A stretch of DNA of 64,000 nt from Bactericera cockerelli. Taxonomy: Eukaryota > Arthropoda > Insecta > Hemiptera > Triozidae. Location: the NCBI GenBank assembly GCA_024516035.1, contig CM044960.1, forward strand, positions 20,972,668 to 21,036,667, in the 5' to 3' direction. The position numbers were made by a program, and so were the translations under genes. Shown here piece by piece: positions 55,758-64,000 of the stretch. How positions within the stretch are numbered: the first letter of the stretch is position 1; every line of letters begins with the position of its first letter. The notes beneath the pieces were generated by a model. The model ran no database searches, was not told where the DNA came from, and saw only the letters and a list, made by a program, of their open reading frames with translations.

Positions 55758-57175
55758 CACTAACCATATGGGGAATAGTTTTACTGTTAATGCTATAAGA
55801 TCATGGAATCAATTGCCTGATGAACTATGGGGAATCAAGTTTCTCATAGAAACATTTCTTGGAAAATATAAATTAATTTTAATTTTTTTTTTAACATGTT
55901 GTTTGTATATATTTTTATTTATTTAGCTTCTTTTTTATATTATTATTGAAATATCTAGATAGAGAACTCCAAATGTTGGGTGGAAGAGATTGGCATAGGC
56001 AATAACCCCTCCCTTTAGCTAGGACACATGTTTATATATATTTTTCTGTTCTTTTTCCTTTTTATTGTATATTAGAGTGGATCAAAAAATCATTTTATTT
56101 TATTTAATTAACGCTATACCTCGGAAAAGTTGTGGCTGTTCGAGATAAGACTTGTGAGCTAAAAAAAAAAAAATTGGACCTCGTCTTCTGGTCGCGCAAA
56201 GGCTTTCAAAATGGCGAAAAAAAAAAAAATAAGAAATTTTTAAAAAAAAATGTAAAAAAAATGATAATTGATTTTTTTGGTTTGCTATAGAATATACTAG
56301 TTCTAAAAAGACTAGTATAAAGAATTCAGAAAAACACCAATGAAACCACCTTTACCAGTCGCGCAAAGGCCTTGAAATTTGTGACTTTCACGAAAATTCA
56401 CTATAATTTGCCCTTTTTCAAGCAATTGAAAAATATAGGTAAAATTTTTATTTATCTGACTCCCCATAGAAATTATTACTTGCATGAAGGTCTGAAGAAT
56501 CCACAGAGACCAAAAAAAATATAATCGGACCAACCCTTCCGGTTGTGCAAAGGCCTTGAAAAGTTATCCTCTAAATCTATGTACTTACATTATGTATATC
56601 ATTCAGACCAGCTTAAAAATTGACCCAGAACTCACGAAGAAGAGTTATAGGTACGAGTATACGACGAATTCCATCCAGACCCTACCGGTATCTCAGTAGT
56701 CAAGACGTTTACTGGTAATCCAGAAGTCGCGGGTTCGAAAGGTGACCGGTAAAGGCGGTTCATTGGTGTTTTTTTTTTATCTCTTTATACTAGTCTGGTC
56801 TTTTTATAACTAGTACCTATATGCTATAGCAAACCAAAAAAATTGATTATATTTTTTTTACATTTTTTTAAATTTTCTTATTTTTTTTTTTTTATTATTA
56901 TTATTTTTTTTTGTTGATTTTCGCCATTTTGAAAGCCTTTGCGCGACCGGAAGACGTGGTCCAAAAAAATTTTTTTTTGCTCAAAAGTCTTATCTCGACC
57001 AGCCACAACTTTTCCGGGGTATAGCGTTAATTAAATAAAATAAAATGATTTTTCGACCCACTCTATTGTATACATTATTTTTTTCCTTTCCATTATTTAA
57101 TTCTTATAATAATTATTTGTACTGTACATAATTATGTCTATGTATATCCAATAAAGTGTTTAATAATAATAATTA
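55758..57175 (+). pseudogene. LINE part 2 and its 3' tail with hairpin, split by a foldback element
   Basis: From 55758 the LINE frame resumes (GNSFTVNAIRSWNQLPDELW, FLIETFLGKYK). The 3' untranslated part then has GGGTGGAAGAGATTGGC ATA GGCAAT, AACCCCTCCCTTTAG at 55975, is split by 56075-57063, and ends with CCAATAAAGTGTTTAATAATAA near 57150. This joins the orphan type A tails of the window to a reverse transcriptase. Confidence 0.75.
56075..57063. mobile_element. Foldback TA element, 989 bp
   Basis: Ends GAGTGGATCAAAAAATCATT and, inverted, GAGTGGGTCGAAAAATCATT; TA outside both. Arms of about 480 bp pair almost throughout, including TTGCGCGACCGGAAGACG. Near the centre (56680-56760) lies a tRNA-like SINE head with CGCGGGTTCGAA. 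Confidence 0.85.
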
Positions 57176-57589
57176 TCTATATTTTTGCTTTCAGAGACTT
57201 GCCGTGCAAATCTTTAAGTGACTCCCGCTGCATCTGGACATCTGTCTTTTCTGTTGCCTCCGGCTCTTCTGTTGCCTCCGGCTATCTGGCTCTTCAGCTG
57301 CCTGCGGCTTTTCTGCTGCCTGCCTGTATTATTATTCATTTATTTATTTACACCCTGATTGTCTATTTAGATTGTCTAGGCAACCATGTTTCATGTCAAC
57401 CCACTTCTAAACAATGTAAACTTAATTATTACAATAAAAGAAAAAAAAAAAAAATTTGAAATTCTGATGTTCTCTATTTCCCAGACAAAACAAATAGCCA
57501 CCACCTATAGCTTGTAAAAATACAGTTGCATTTTTGTATTCAACGTTTCATAGGTGGAGAAAATAACCTGGTTCCCAATTAATTACAGA

Positions 57590-57652
57590 CTGTAAAATTG
57601 ACATTATCAGTGACACTTCATTCGTCTGTCACTGTTAATGTCAATTTTACAG
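57590..57652. repeat. 63-nt hairpin, 26-bp stem, 11-nt loop
   Basis: CTGTAAAATTGACATTATCA.. pairs with ..TTAATGTCAATTTTACAG with one mismatch in 26 pairs. It could be a tiny MITE or a precursor-like hairpin. No further context supports a microRNA. Confidence 0.6.
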
Positions 57653-57686
57653 TTACCAGAGCAGCCAGAAAGATAAAATAGCCAAG

Positions 57687-57889
57687 CAGTGGTTCTTAAC
57701 ATTTTTAGCATCGCGGCACACTTAGCATGAATAAACCAAAGATATTGGACTTAGCCGCAGACAAAATTTTGAAGATGTTTATAAAAAGAAAGAGATTTTG
57801 TATTGAACCCAACTAATAATGAGGGCTTTTTTTTTTCTTCAGAAATTTTATAGCACATCAGCATTATAGGATGGGAATCACTGTGCTTA
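57687..57889. mobile_element. Degraded hAT-type element
   Basis: CAGTGGTTCTTAACATTTTT at the left and GGGAATCACTG at the right correspond to the ends of the hAT at 27710. No matching 8-bp duplication. Confidence 0.5.
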
Positions 57890-57897
57890 CTTTATTA

Positions 57898-58050
57898 AGT
57901 AGTCACTGTGGCCGAGTGGAGTAGGCTAGCAAACAGGGTGACCTCGGTTCGATTCCCGGCAGCGCAGAAATTTTCTGCGTGGATATCCGGGGTCCACTCA
58001 TACCCCATGAGGAATAAGCGACCTCACTAGAGACGAGGTTCTGTTTTAAC
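57898..58050 (+). repeat. tRNA-derived SINE, family 1
   Basis: GTAGTCACTGTGGCCGAGTGG, box B GGTTCGATTCCCGG and GGGGTCCACTCATACCCCATG match family 1; 3' truncated. Confidence 0.65.
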
Positions 58051-58596
58051 TTGGGTACTGGACGATTTGGCTTTCGTTTGTCTGTCTGTTAAGCGATAGC
58101 ACCCGACCGGATTATTCAAAATTGTTATTAGTATATATACATGTTCATTGGGGTCTTAGAATTTTACCTATTGTTTTTAGGCCAGCTAGGAAAGAACACT
58201 CGACCGCAGCGCAGGCTCCTACCTAGTAGAGGCAGACCTCAACTCAACCAGGAAAAGTCTATCCTGCTTGCTAGAATACCTCGATACTGGGCAAGCTAAA
58301 GACGACTCTAGACGGGAACCTCAATTATCCATCACTATACCTCCACTCGTCACACCAGAAAGCCTTAAGTCTGGACGGCAGTCCACAACTTCGGCGATGA
58401 CTTTTTGAAATAGTGTGATCGGTTGAGGGGGAGGGGGGTCGACAAGAATCAGATTTTGCCCATCTGTTACCGTTTCGGCTGTAGAAATATTTTACGCCTG
58501 AACCTTCGACTCTCACCCGAAATACGGGCAAATGTCACTCGAGTTGATATTACTTACTTGTAAATTAGGGACGGGTTCTAAAAAGCTCGAGATATA

Positions 58597-59845
58597 CAGA
58601 GTGTCCCACCAAAGTTGGACACCTCAAATTACCCGGCCCATGAAAGAGTTTTTGAAAAATAAAAAATTCAAGGGTACATGTTTTAATCATACGGTTTCGG
58701 TCATGAATTTTTTTTTATACAGGGTGGTTCGAAAGTGAAAAATTGAGGTGTCAACTTTCAATTTTTAAATGAATCGACCTGAATTTTATTTGATAATTTA
58801 ACTTCTAAATAATTTCTGAGTACCTACCTTTTTAAACTAAAATATTACATACAGGGTAGGTTTTTTGACCATTTTACATCCGAGACATTTCTAATATTAG
58901 AAATCGGAAGTATTGTGTTTAGTTTTTGTAAAAAAAAAAAAAAAAAAAATTTGGCTCCGATTTCATATTTCGTCATTTTTTTCATATTTCTGGACGTTTC
59001 ATCTCCTGAGCAACTTTGGTTTTGTGTCCGTCTGTCGATCCGTCGGTCTGTTAAAAATATTCCTTGTAACGCGCAAATCTCAGAAACTACTGAACGGATT
59101 TTGATGAAATTTTGCACACATATAGGAGACGTTCTGTAGATGGTCCCATTTTAAATTCATCAAATTCGTACTAGCGGTTCTGGGTGAAAGAGACCATACG
59201 CCTGACCACTAACTTTTTACTTAAACGCTTATATCTCGTGAACGGTTCACCCGATTTTGATGAAATTTTGTATGTATAGGTATGCATAATTATTATTGTG
59301 TTTACATAGACTATTTATATTTATTTTTTAATTAATTATAATTTAACTCTGATATTTAAGAAAATCCGAAATTTTGGACAAAAAAGTCAAAAAATAAGGA
59401 CCACGACTTGCCGATACAGCATTTTTTGTGGAATCTAGAATGTAGAAAAAACGGTATTATACCATTTAAAACAAATTTGAAGAAAATCGGTTAAGCGGTT
59501 TGGAAATACAAGTGATTTAGTATAAAATCTTAAAATTGGCACGTGGTCGTGTATGCAATGTGAAACAATCACGAGGAAGTATTGTGTCCATAATTGGCAC
59601 TGTTTTTTTTTCTTCTAAATCTCGTCGAATAACGATTTTGTTTAATTTTTTCGATAACAATTAGAATGGAAAGTGTTTGTGTAATGAAAATACGCATTTT
59701 CAATTGGCAGCAAAAATTTTCATACAGGGTGTAAAATAACTTTACTTGTTTTTTTTTTTTTTTTTTTTTTAAACCGAGTTTATTTTACAAAAACTCTTTC
59801 AGGGTCCGAGTAATTTGTGGTGTCCAACTTTGGTGGGACACCCTG
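58597..59845. mobile_element. TA-flanked TIR element, 1.25 kb
   Basis: Ends CAGAGTGTCCCACCAAAGTT and, inverted, CAGGGTGTCCCACCAAAGTT, pairing over about 60 bp; TA outside both. Additional inner CAGGGTG copies occur at 58730, 58855 and 59735. The interior (58980-59560) has GAACGGATTTTGATGAAATT, typical of dispersed insect repeats. No coding region. Confidence 0.75.
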
Positions 59846-60024
59846 TATATACATATATCTATTTATAAAATGTTTGAAGGTAACCTCTGTCATTTTTTTA
59901 CTTTCCTTATCTTATAATAATAATTTAAATAAATGTGTAATAAAATAAAAGACCAGAATTATAGGACTTTTTCGTATCCGGTATAATCCTTATCTTATTT
60001 CTGCTTATAATTTCGCCTCTCTAC

Positions 60025-60195
60025 GCTGCTCATATTAAAGCAGCTACTCATGTTTCCTCACGAGGTATGAGAGGACCCCGGACATGCAAGTACAGACCCG
60101 AAAAAATCCTGCCCTGCTGGAGATCGAACCCAGGTCACCATGTACGCTGCACGCAAGCCAAGAGCGGTAACCCACTGGACAACCGTGACCACCCT
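60025..60195 (-). repeat. tRNA-derived SINE, family 1
   Basis: Minus strand: GTGGTCACGGTTGTCCAGTG, box B GGGTTCGATCTCC and CCTCGTGAGGAAACATGAG. Same family as 12922. Confidence 0.65.
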
Positions 60196-60527
60196 TATCT
60201 TACAGAAAGGACAATTTTTGCATATTTGTAGACTTCTTTTAGGAAGAGGATGTAAAGAAAAGACCCAATAAAGGAAAGAAAAGACCCAATTTACCCGTCT
60301 TTCAAAAATTATTCCACGAAATCAATTCAAAACCCAAACCACTTTAATATGCTCTAAATTTCTAATGGGTTATTCAATCATTATTTCTCCTTATCACTCT
60401 CTCTCTCTTTCGCTCACTTACTCTCTGTCAGGTCGTCTTTTTAATTTTCTCTTCTCTCTTAATTATAAAATTTAAAAACTCAAATTTTCTCTCATTCTTT
60501 TTCTCAGGGTCGGACTTAAGTCCTGTA

Positions 60528-60770
60528 ACCCCAGCGTCAAGGGTACGTTGAATAAACCAGTTCTCGTTTTGTCTCTAAAGTTAAGCAACGTGCAGCGAGG
60601 TTAGGACATGGGTGAGTGACCATTCAATTTAGAACCCTCCTGATATTGGCTATTCCCGACCTCACTGAAGCTGGGTGAAGTTAATTTGCATTGTTGGTTT
60701 GTGAGTTTCGAGCGAATGGAGGGTGAACCAACGTGTGAAATGACCATGCAGCTGAAAGCCATATTATTTA
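60528..60770 (+). mobile_element. 5S rRNA-derived SINE
   Basis: CAGCGTCAAGGGTACGTTGA, AAAGTTAAGCAACGTGCAGC and ACATGGGTGAGTGACC are 5S-like; core GCTGGGTGAAGTTAATTTGC and GCGAATGGAGGGTGAACC follow. Confidence 0.75.
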
Positions 60771-60887
60771 TAAAAAAAAAAAAGATCCTGAAATTAAGCA
60801 ATGAAGTTAAAAAAAAGTTCAAGACTTGGATAAGTCACCATTCGAATTCAAAAATGCTCGTGTTGCTGACTATTCCCGCCCCACAGT

Positions 60888-61110
60888 AGTCACCGTGGCC
60901 GAGTGAGTTAGCGCGCTAGTCATTGCACGCACGGTGATCTGGGTTCAATACCCATCGGAGCAGGATTTTAGCTGCTTTAATGTTAGGAGCGACCAGTGGC
61001 AGGATTATAGGCAAAAATAAGATATTGGGTTATTAAAGATATGGAAAAGTCCTATAATTCTGCGCTACCCACTAAAATTGTGATTTAATAACATAAAGAA
61101 GCACATTATT
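60888..61110 (+). mobile_element. tRNA-derived SINE, family 1
   Basis: GTAGTCACCGTGGCCGAGTGA with GCGCGCTAGTCATTGCACG, box B GGGTTCAATACCC, and the body end GCGCTACCCACTAAAATTG with an ATT tail. Lacks part of the middle. Confidence 0.75.
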
Positions 61111-61271
61111 ATTATTCCCGCCTCACTCAGACTGTGTGAGGTTTATTTGAATAGCTGTTTGTGAGTACCCCTTTATATCTTTATAAGTGCCGCACGCGAC
61201 AAAAATGAATAATATTAATTTTATTTATTTTTACTGGGGTTTAATGTCTATAATTTTGGGGTTCCATATCT

Positions 61272-61415
61272 TTAAGGTCGTTTCTCACATTAAAAAAGCT
61301 ACTAATTTTTCCTTACGAGGTATGAGTGGAAAAAATCCTGTCCTGCGGTGATCGAACTCAGGTTACCGTATGTGCAAGTCTAGTGCGTTACCCACTCGGC
61401 CACGGTGACTAAAGT
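61272..61415 (-). repeat. tRNA-derived SINE, family 1
   Basis: Minus strand: TAGTCACCGTGGCCGAGTGG, box-B GAGTTCGATCACC, and CCTCGTAAGGAAAAATTAG. 3' end truncated. Confidence 0.65.
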
Positions 61416-61609
61416 ATCCATTTCGATTTTGTCTTTTAAATTACCCTTAAAATTAGTTAAATAATTAATAAAATAAACATGTTCCAGGTCTTATTAAGCT
61501 TTTGCGATATTTACTTTTAAAGGGTTTTTTAAAATATCGTGGGATATTTTACTAGAGATTTGGGAAAAATCCCGTATGTCTACTTCCCCTACATCCATAG
61601 TCTATACAA

Positions 61610-61795
61610 TGAAGTTTTTTTCGATTAATCGGTTATGCTGTGCGTTCATTATGCTGTACGAAATTGTGCTGTGTAACCGTTGTGTTGAATGTGATTGTGT
61701 TGTACGAACACGATTTTTCAAATGTGAATTCGATTATCGATATTTTATGCTGAAAGACCATTGTGCTGTGCGAACTTGTGTTGAATGACGCCGCA
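61610..61795. repeat. Degenerate short-motif repeat (relative of 53285-53435)
   Basis: Repeats of TTGTG(C/T)TG(T/A)(G/A)CGAAC about 20-25 bp apart, with TCGATTATCGATA in the middle. Shared with 53285-53435. Confidence 0.45.
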
Positions 61796-62074
61796 CCCGA
61801 AGGACTATTAAAACTTCAAAGTAAAGTGAAGCCCAACAATGGATAATTTAAAATCAGCTTGGAAAAAAGAATAGGAAGGGTAGATTACTAGATTTTCTAT
61901 CTTTAATAGTTCTAGCATAAAACACGGGGTAAGCTAAGAGGGTTCATAAGCTGAACACTGATTCACTAATAAAATACATTCAATGTCACTGGAAAGTAGC
62001 GGAACTGGGAAAATTGAAGCGTATATTATTTATCTCAACATGTACCTGCGTAATAGTAATAACTTTTGCGCGAT

Positions 62075-62200
62075 TAATGAGTCCGATTATTCCGGCGGTA
62101 AGCCCAATAAGAAATATTATGGTCAAAATTCCAAAATGGGATGATAAATTGTCAAGTTCCGGCTGCGTTTTGAGACCGCGACATCTGTATTTACAGACAG
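62075..62200 (-). repeat. SINE family 2 fragment
   Basis: TTAATGAGTCCGATTATTCC, GGTCAAAATTCCAAAATGGG and TTCCGGCTGCGTTTTGAGAC match the minus-strand family 2 layout; the tRNA head is truncated. Confidence 0.5.
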
Positions 62201-62454
62201 TTGTTAATCTACATTTACAATATCTTCATTCTACATTTCAATGTTGTAGGTACACGACGAACGACGCAAATGGAAAATAAAACTACCGCCTCTCGTTGCT
62301 GAGAATTGCGAAGCATAAATGAAGCAAACAGGGATATTTGGCAATAAATGGATATTCTGTCACTCATCTGTATTATCTTATTTCTTTTATAGTTCTTTCA
62401 ACAAAATAATAATCAAATAATCTCAAGAAATTTTTTTATCTTTTTTTTTATCAA

Positions 62455-62580
62455 GGGTGGTGCGGAAGAGAATGCCGTTGGCATTAGCACCGCCCTTGAT
62501 TAAGTTTTGTTTTTTTAATTTTAATTTCTATGTATGTATATAAACTATGTTATTTGTAAATAAAACTTGGTCCAACATGT
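62455..62580 (+). repeat. LINE 3' tail with hairpin (type B)
   Basis: GCGGAAGAGAATGCC GTT GGCATT, AGCACCGCCCTTGATTAAG, GTAAATAAAACTTGG. Third copy of type B. Confidence 0.65.
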
Positions 62581-63031
62581 TTAATGATAATAATAATAGG
62601 AAATAATAAAAATTAGAACAGTGGCTTAGTACATACATAGATTCCAACCTATAAAGTCCTTACTACAACCTACTTCATTACCTAAGTACGTATACTGTAC
62701 ATAAATCAATGAAAGAACACCTATTACTTAGGTAAGTCTATGCCTACATAATAGTGGTCTAGTGGCTACTGATCGGAGTGAGATCAGATCCCGCCCAATA
62801 CTTCGAATATTCTTCATGTATTTGTAGAACATAGCTACATAAAACTGTAAATAGAGCGAGGGTGAGAGTGAAAGAGAAACAATAAGCATAACAAACACCC
62901 TTAACACAAGAAAAATGAATAATACATCTTTTTTCAGGATCTGCATGAATCAATTTGAATTAAGATCTGAATCATAATTCAGGAGTTAAATGGTGCATTT
63001 TCCTGATTTTTACTCAGGATAATCCCTTTAC

Positions 63032-63302
63032 TCTGAGGCAGAGTAGTATATGGTTCCTCTGAGAAGAGGTATCTTGCTCAGGCGGGATAAGTTCGAATGG
63101 TCGTGGTCCTCATTGGTGTCAATTTCCACAACTCAAATCGGTCCATGTCTTTAATCCGTTCTCTGACCCCTAGCTTTCGATCCCTCTCCTCAAGGAATTT
63201 CTGGAATTGCTATATGGAACGGTCGCGTTCGGTGGGCTCCAGAGTGTAGTCTCCTAGGAACAGGTCCACATTCTTGGGCTCATACTCATCGGGGGGGTCC
63301 AG
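63032..63302 (-). pseudogene. Exon of an unrecognised gene, with a stop and a frame change
   Basis: A TTTTCCAG acceptor precedes 63302. The first frame encodes DPPDEYEPKNVDLFLGDY and EPTERDRSI, then TAG at 63210-63212, then QFQKFLEERDRKLGVRERI. Near 63130 the frame shifts to one encoding EIDTNEDHDHSNLSRLSKI up to a possible GTAAAG donor at 63031. The GC content and amino-acid make-up are gene-like, acidic and charged, unlike the surrounding DNA. I do not recognise the family. Either a real exon with assembly errors or a decayed one; neighbouring exons would lie to the right (5') and left (3') but were not identified. Confidence 0.45.
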
Positions 63303-64000
63303 CTGGAAAATAAAGAGAAATAATCAGTTTAGGAATCACCAGTTTATATATTTTACTGTAAACAGTTTTCTAAAAGTACAAACATTCGAAAATTTACGGT
63401 GAAACCAAGGGTTTCTTGGTGAATAATTTTAGGAAACTTACTGGACTTGCTAAATATTCGTTGTAACTTTGTCCTCACTAGAGTGACGGATAAGTGCAGA
63501 TACATTGTTCTACTCGTAGACTGGAATCCAGATCTTATGCACTGAGATGTGTGTGTTAAAAAACTATTTTTGAGTATTAGTCAAATATTAGGTTGGATCA
63601 CGAATGCTGAATGTCCATTGTATGGTGGATCTCCACTATGTACCTAACCTAACTTAATACTTTGTAAGGCGCAAGTTCTTAAAGTTTCCATATTTTACAA
63701 GTAGCTTCGTAGAGCTGATCGCAGGTAAATGATGTCAATTACTCCAGGTTTAACAAGAATAATAAAATATGAAAATGGAATAAAAAAATCCTTTAGCGGA
63801 TCTACATAGATTAAAGGATATGGTTTGTTGTTTCAGTGCGACTTATGGCCAGTTTCGATCTGTCTTATGGGTCACTTGCAAATCGATTTTTAGTTTCCTT
63901 ATTTTTAAAGTGATTGACTGATTCTGTAGTAAAAATATAACAGGAAAATCAATTTCCGCCATCAAAACCACGAAAAACGAACGTAGAAACCCCGAAAAAG
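63303..64000. other. Non-coding right edge
   Basis: AT-rich sequence with no recognised exon or repeat; presumably intron upstream of the exon at 63032-63302. Confidence 0.35.

Overview
The window is eukaryotic nuclear DNA: AT-rich, with spliced genes (GT-AG introns, AATAAA signals) and about half of it recognisable transposable-element debris. The gene set (neurobeachin, lipoyl synthase, a forkhead factor, cytosolic arginyl-tRNA synthetase) and the repeats (5S-derived and tRNA-derived SINEs, hAT, Tc1, pogo and piggyBac-type elements) fit an arthropod, most likely an insect. I cannot place the order from sequence alone.

Genes, left to right. (1) An early coding exon of a neurobeachin/LRBA (rugose) gene, minus strand, 1488-1658, with the rest of the gene presumably off the left edge. 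(2) A complete 8-exon mitochondrial lipoyl synthase (LIAS), plus strand, 8107-14981, 387 codons, with every cysteine motif intact. (3) A 5-exon forkhead transcription-factor gene, minus strand, 25777-17236, whose last two exons carry four apparent single-base frame changes. (4) Nested in the large intron of gene 3, on the opposite strand, a clean 4-exon gene (19869-23063). It encodes a signal peptide, a coiled coil and a domain pair resembling baculovirus FP25K and LINE ORF1 proteins; this is the most unusual gene in the window. (5) A complete 9-exon arginyl-tRNA synthetase (RARS1), minus strand, 53062-39833, 693 codons, in frame throughout. (6) One exon of an unrecognised, apparently damaged gene, minus strand, 63302-63032.

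Mobile DNA fills the introns and the spaces between genes, and much of it is nested. Three hAT-type elements were recognised with exact 8-bp target duplications (27710-29961, 34234-36244, 36712-36846). Five short elements are bounded by TTAA (piggyBac-type). TA-flanked Tc1/mariner/pogo-type elements lie at 2141-3131, 27840-29542, 34840-35652, 37380-38978, 50166-52367, 55060-55757, 56075-57063 and 58597-59845. The element at 37380-38978 has a nearly whole DD34E transposase. A LINE 3' end at 54440-57175 is split by three nested insertions, and it shows that the many short hairpin tails scattered over the window are 5'-truncated copies of LINEs. At least three SINE families occur: two tRNA-derived families and a 5S rRNA-derived family. 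The 5S family shares its central segment with a third kind of tRNA-derived SINE. A 42-bp minisatellite (33232-33777) and a 72-bp array (about 35725-36160) are also present.

The genes do not form an operon-like unit, as expected for an animal genome. LIAS and RARS1 are housekeeping genes whose introns tolerate many insertions, some within 10-40 bp of splice sites.
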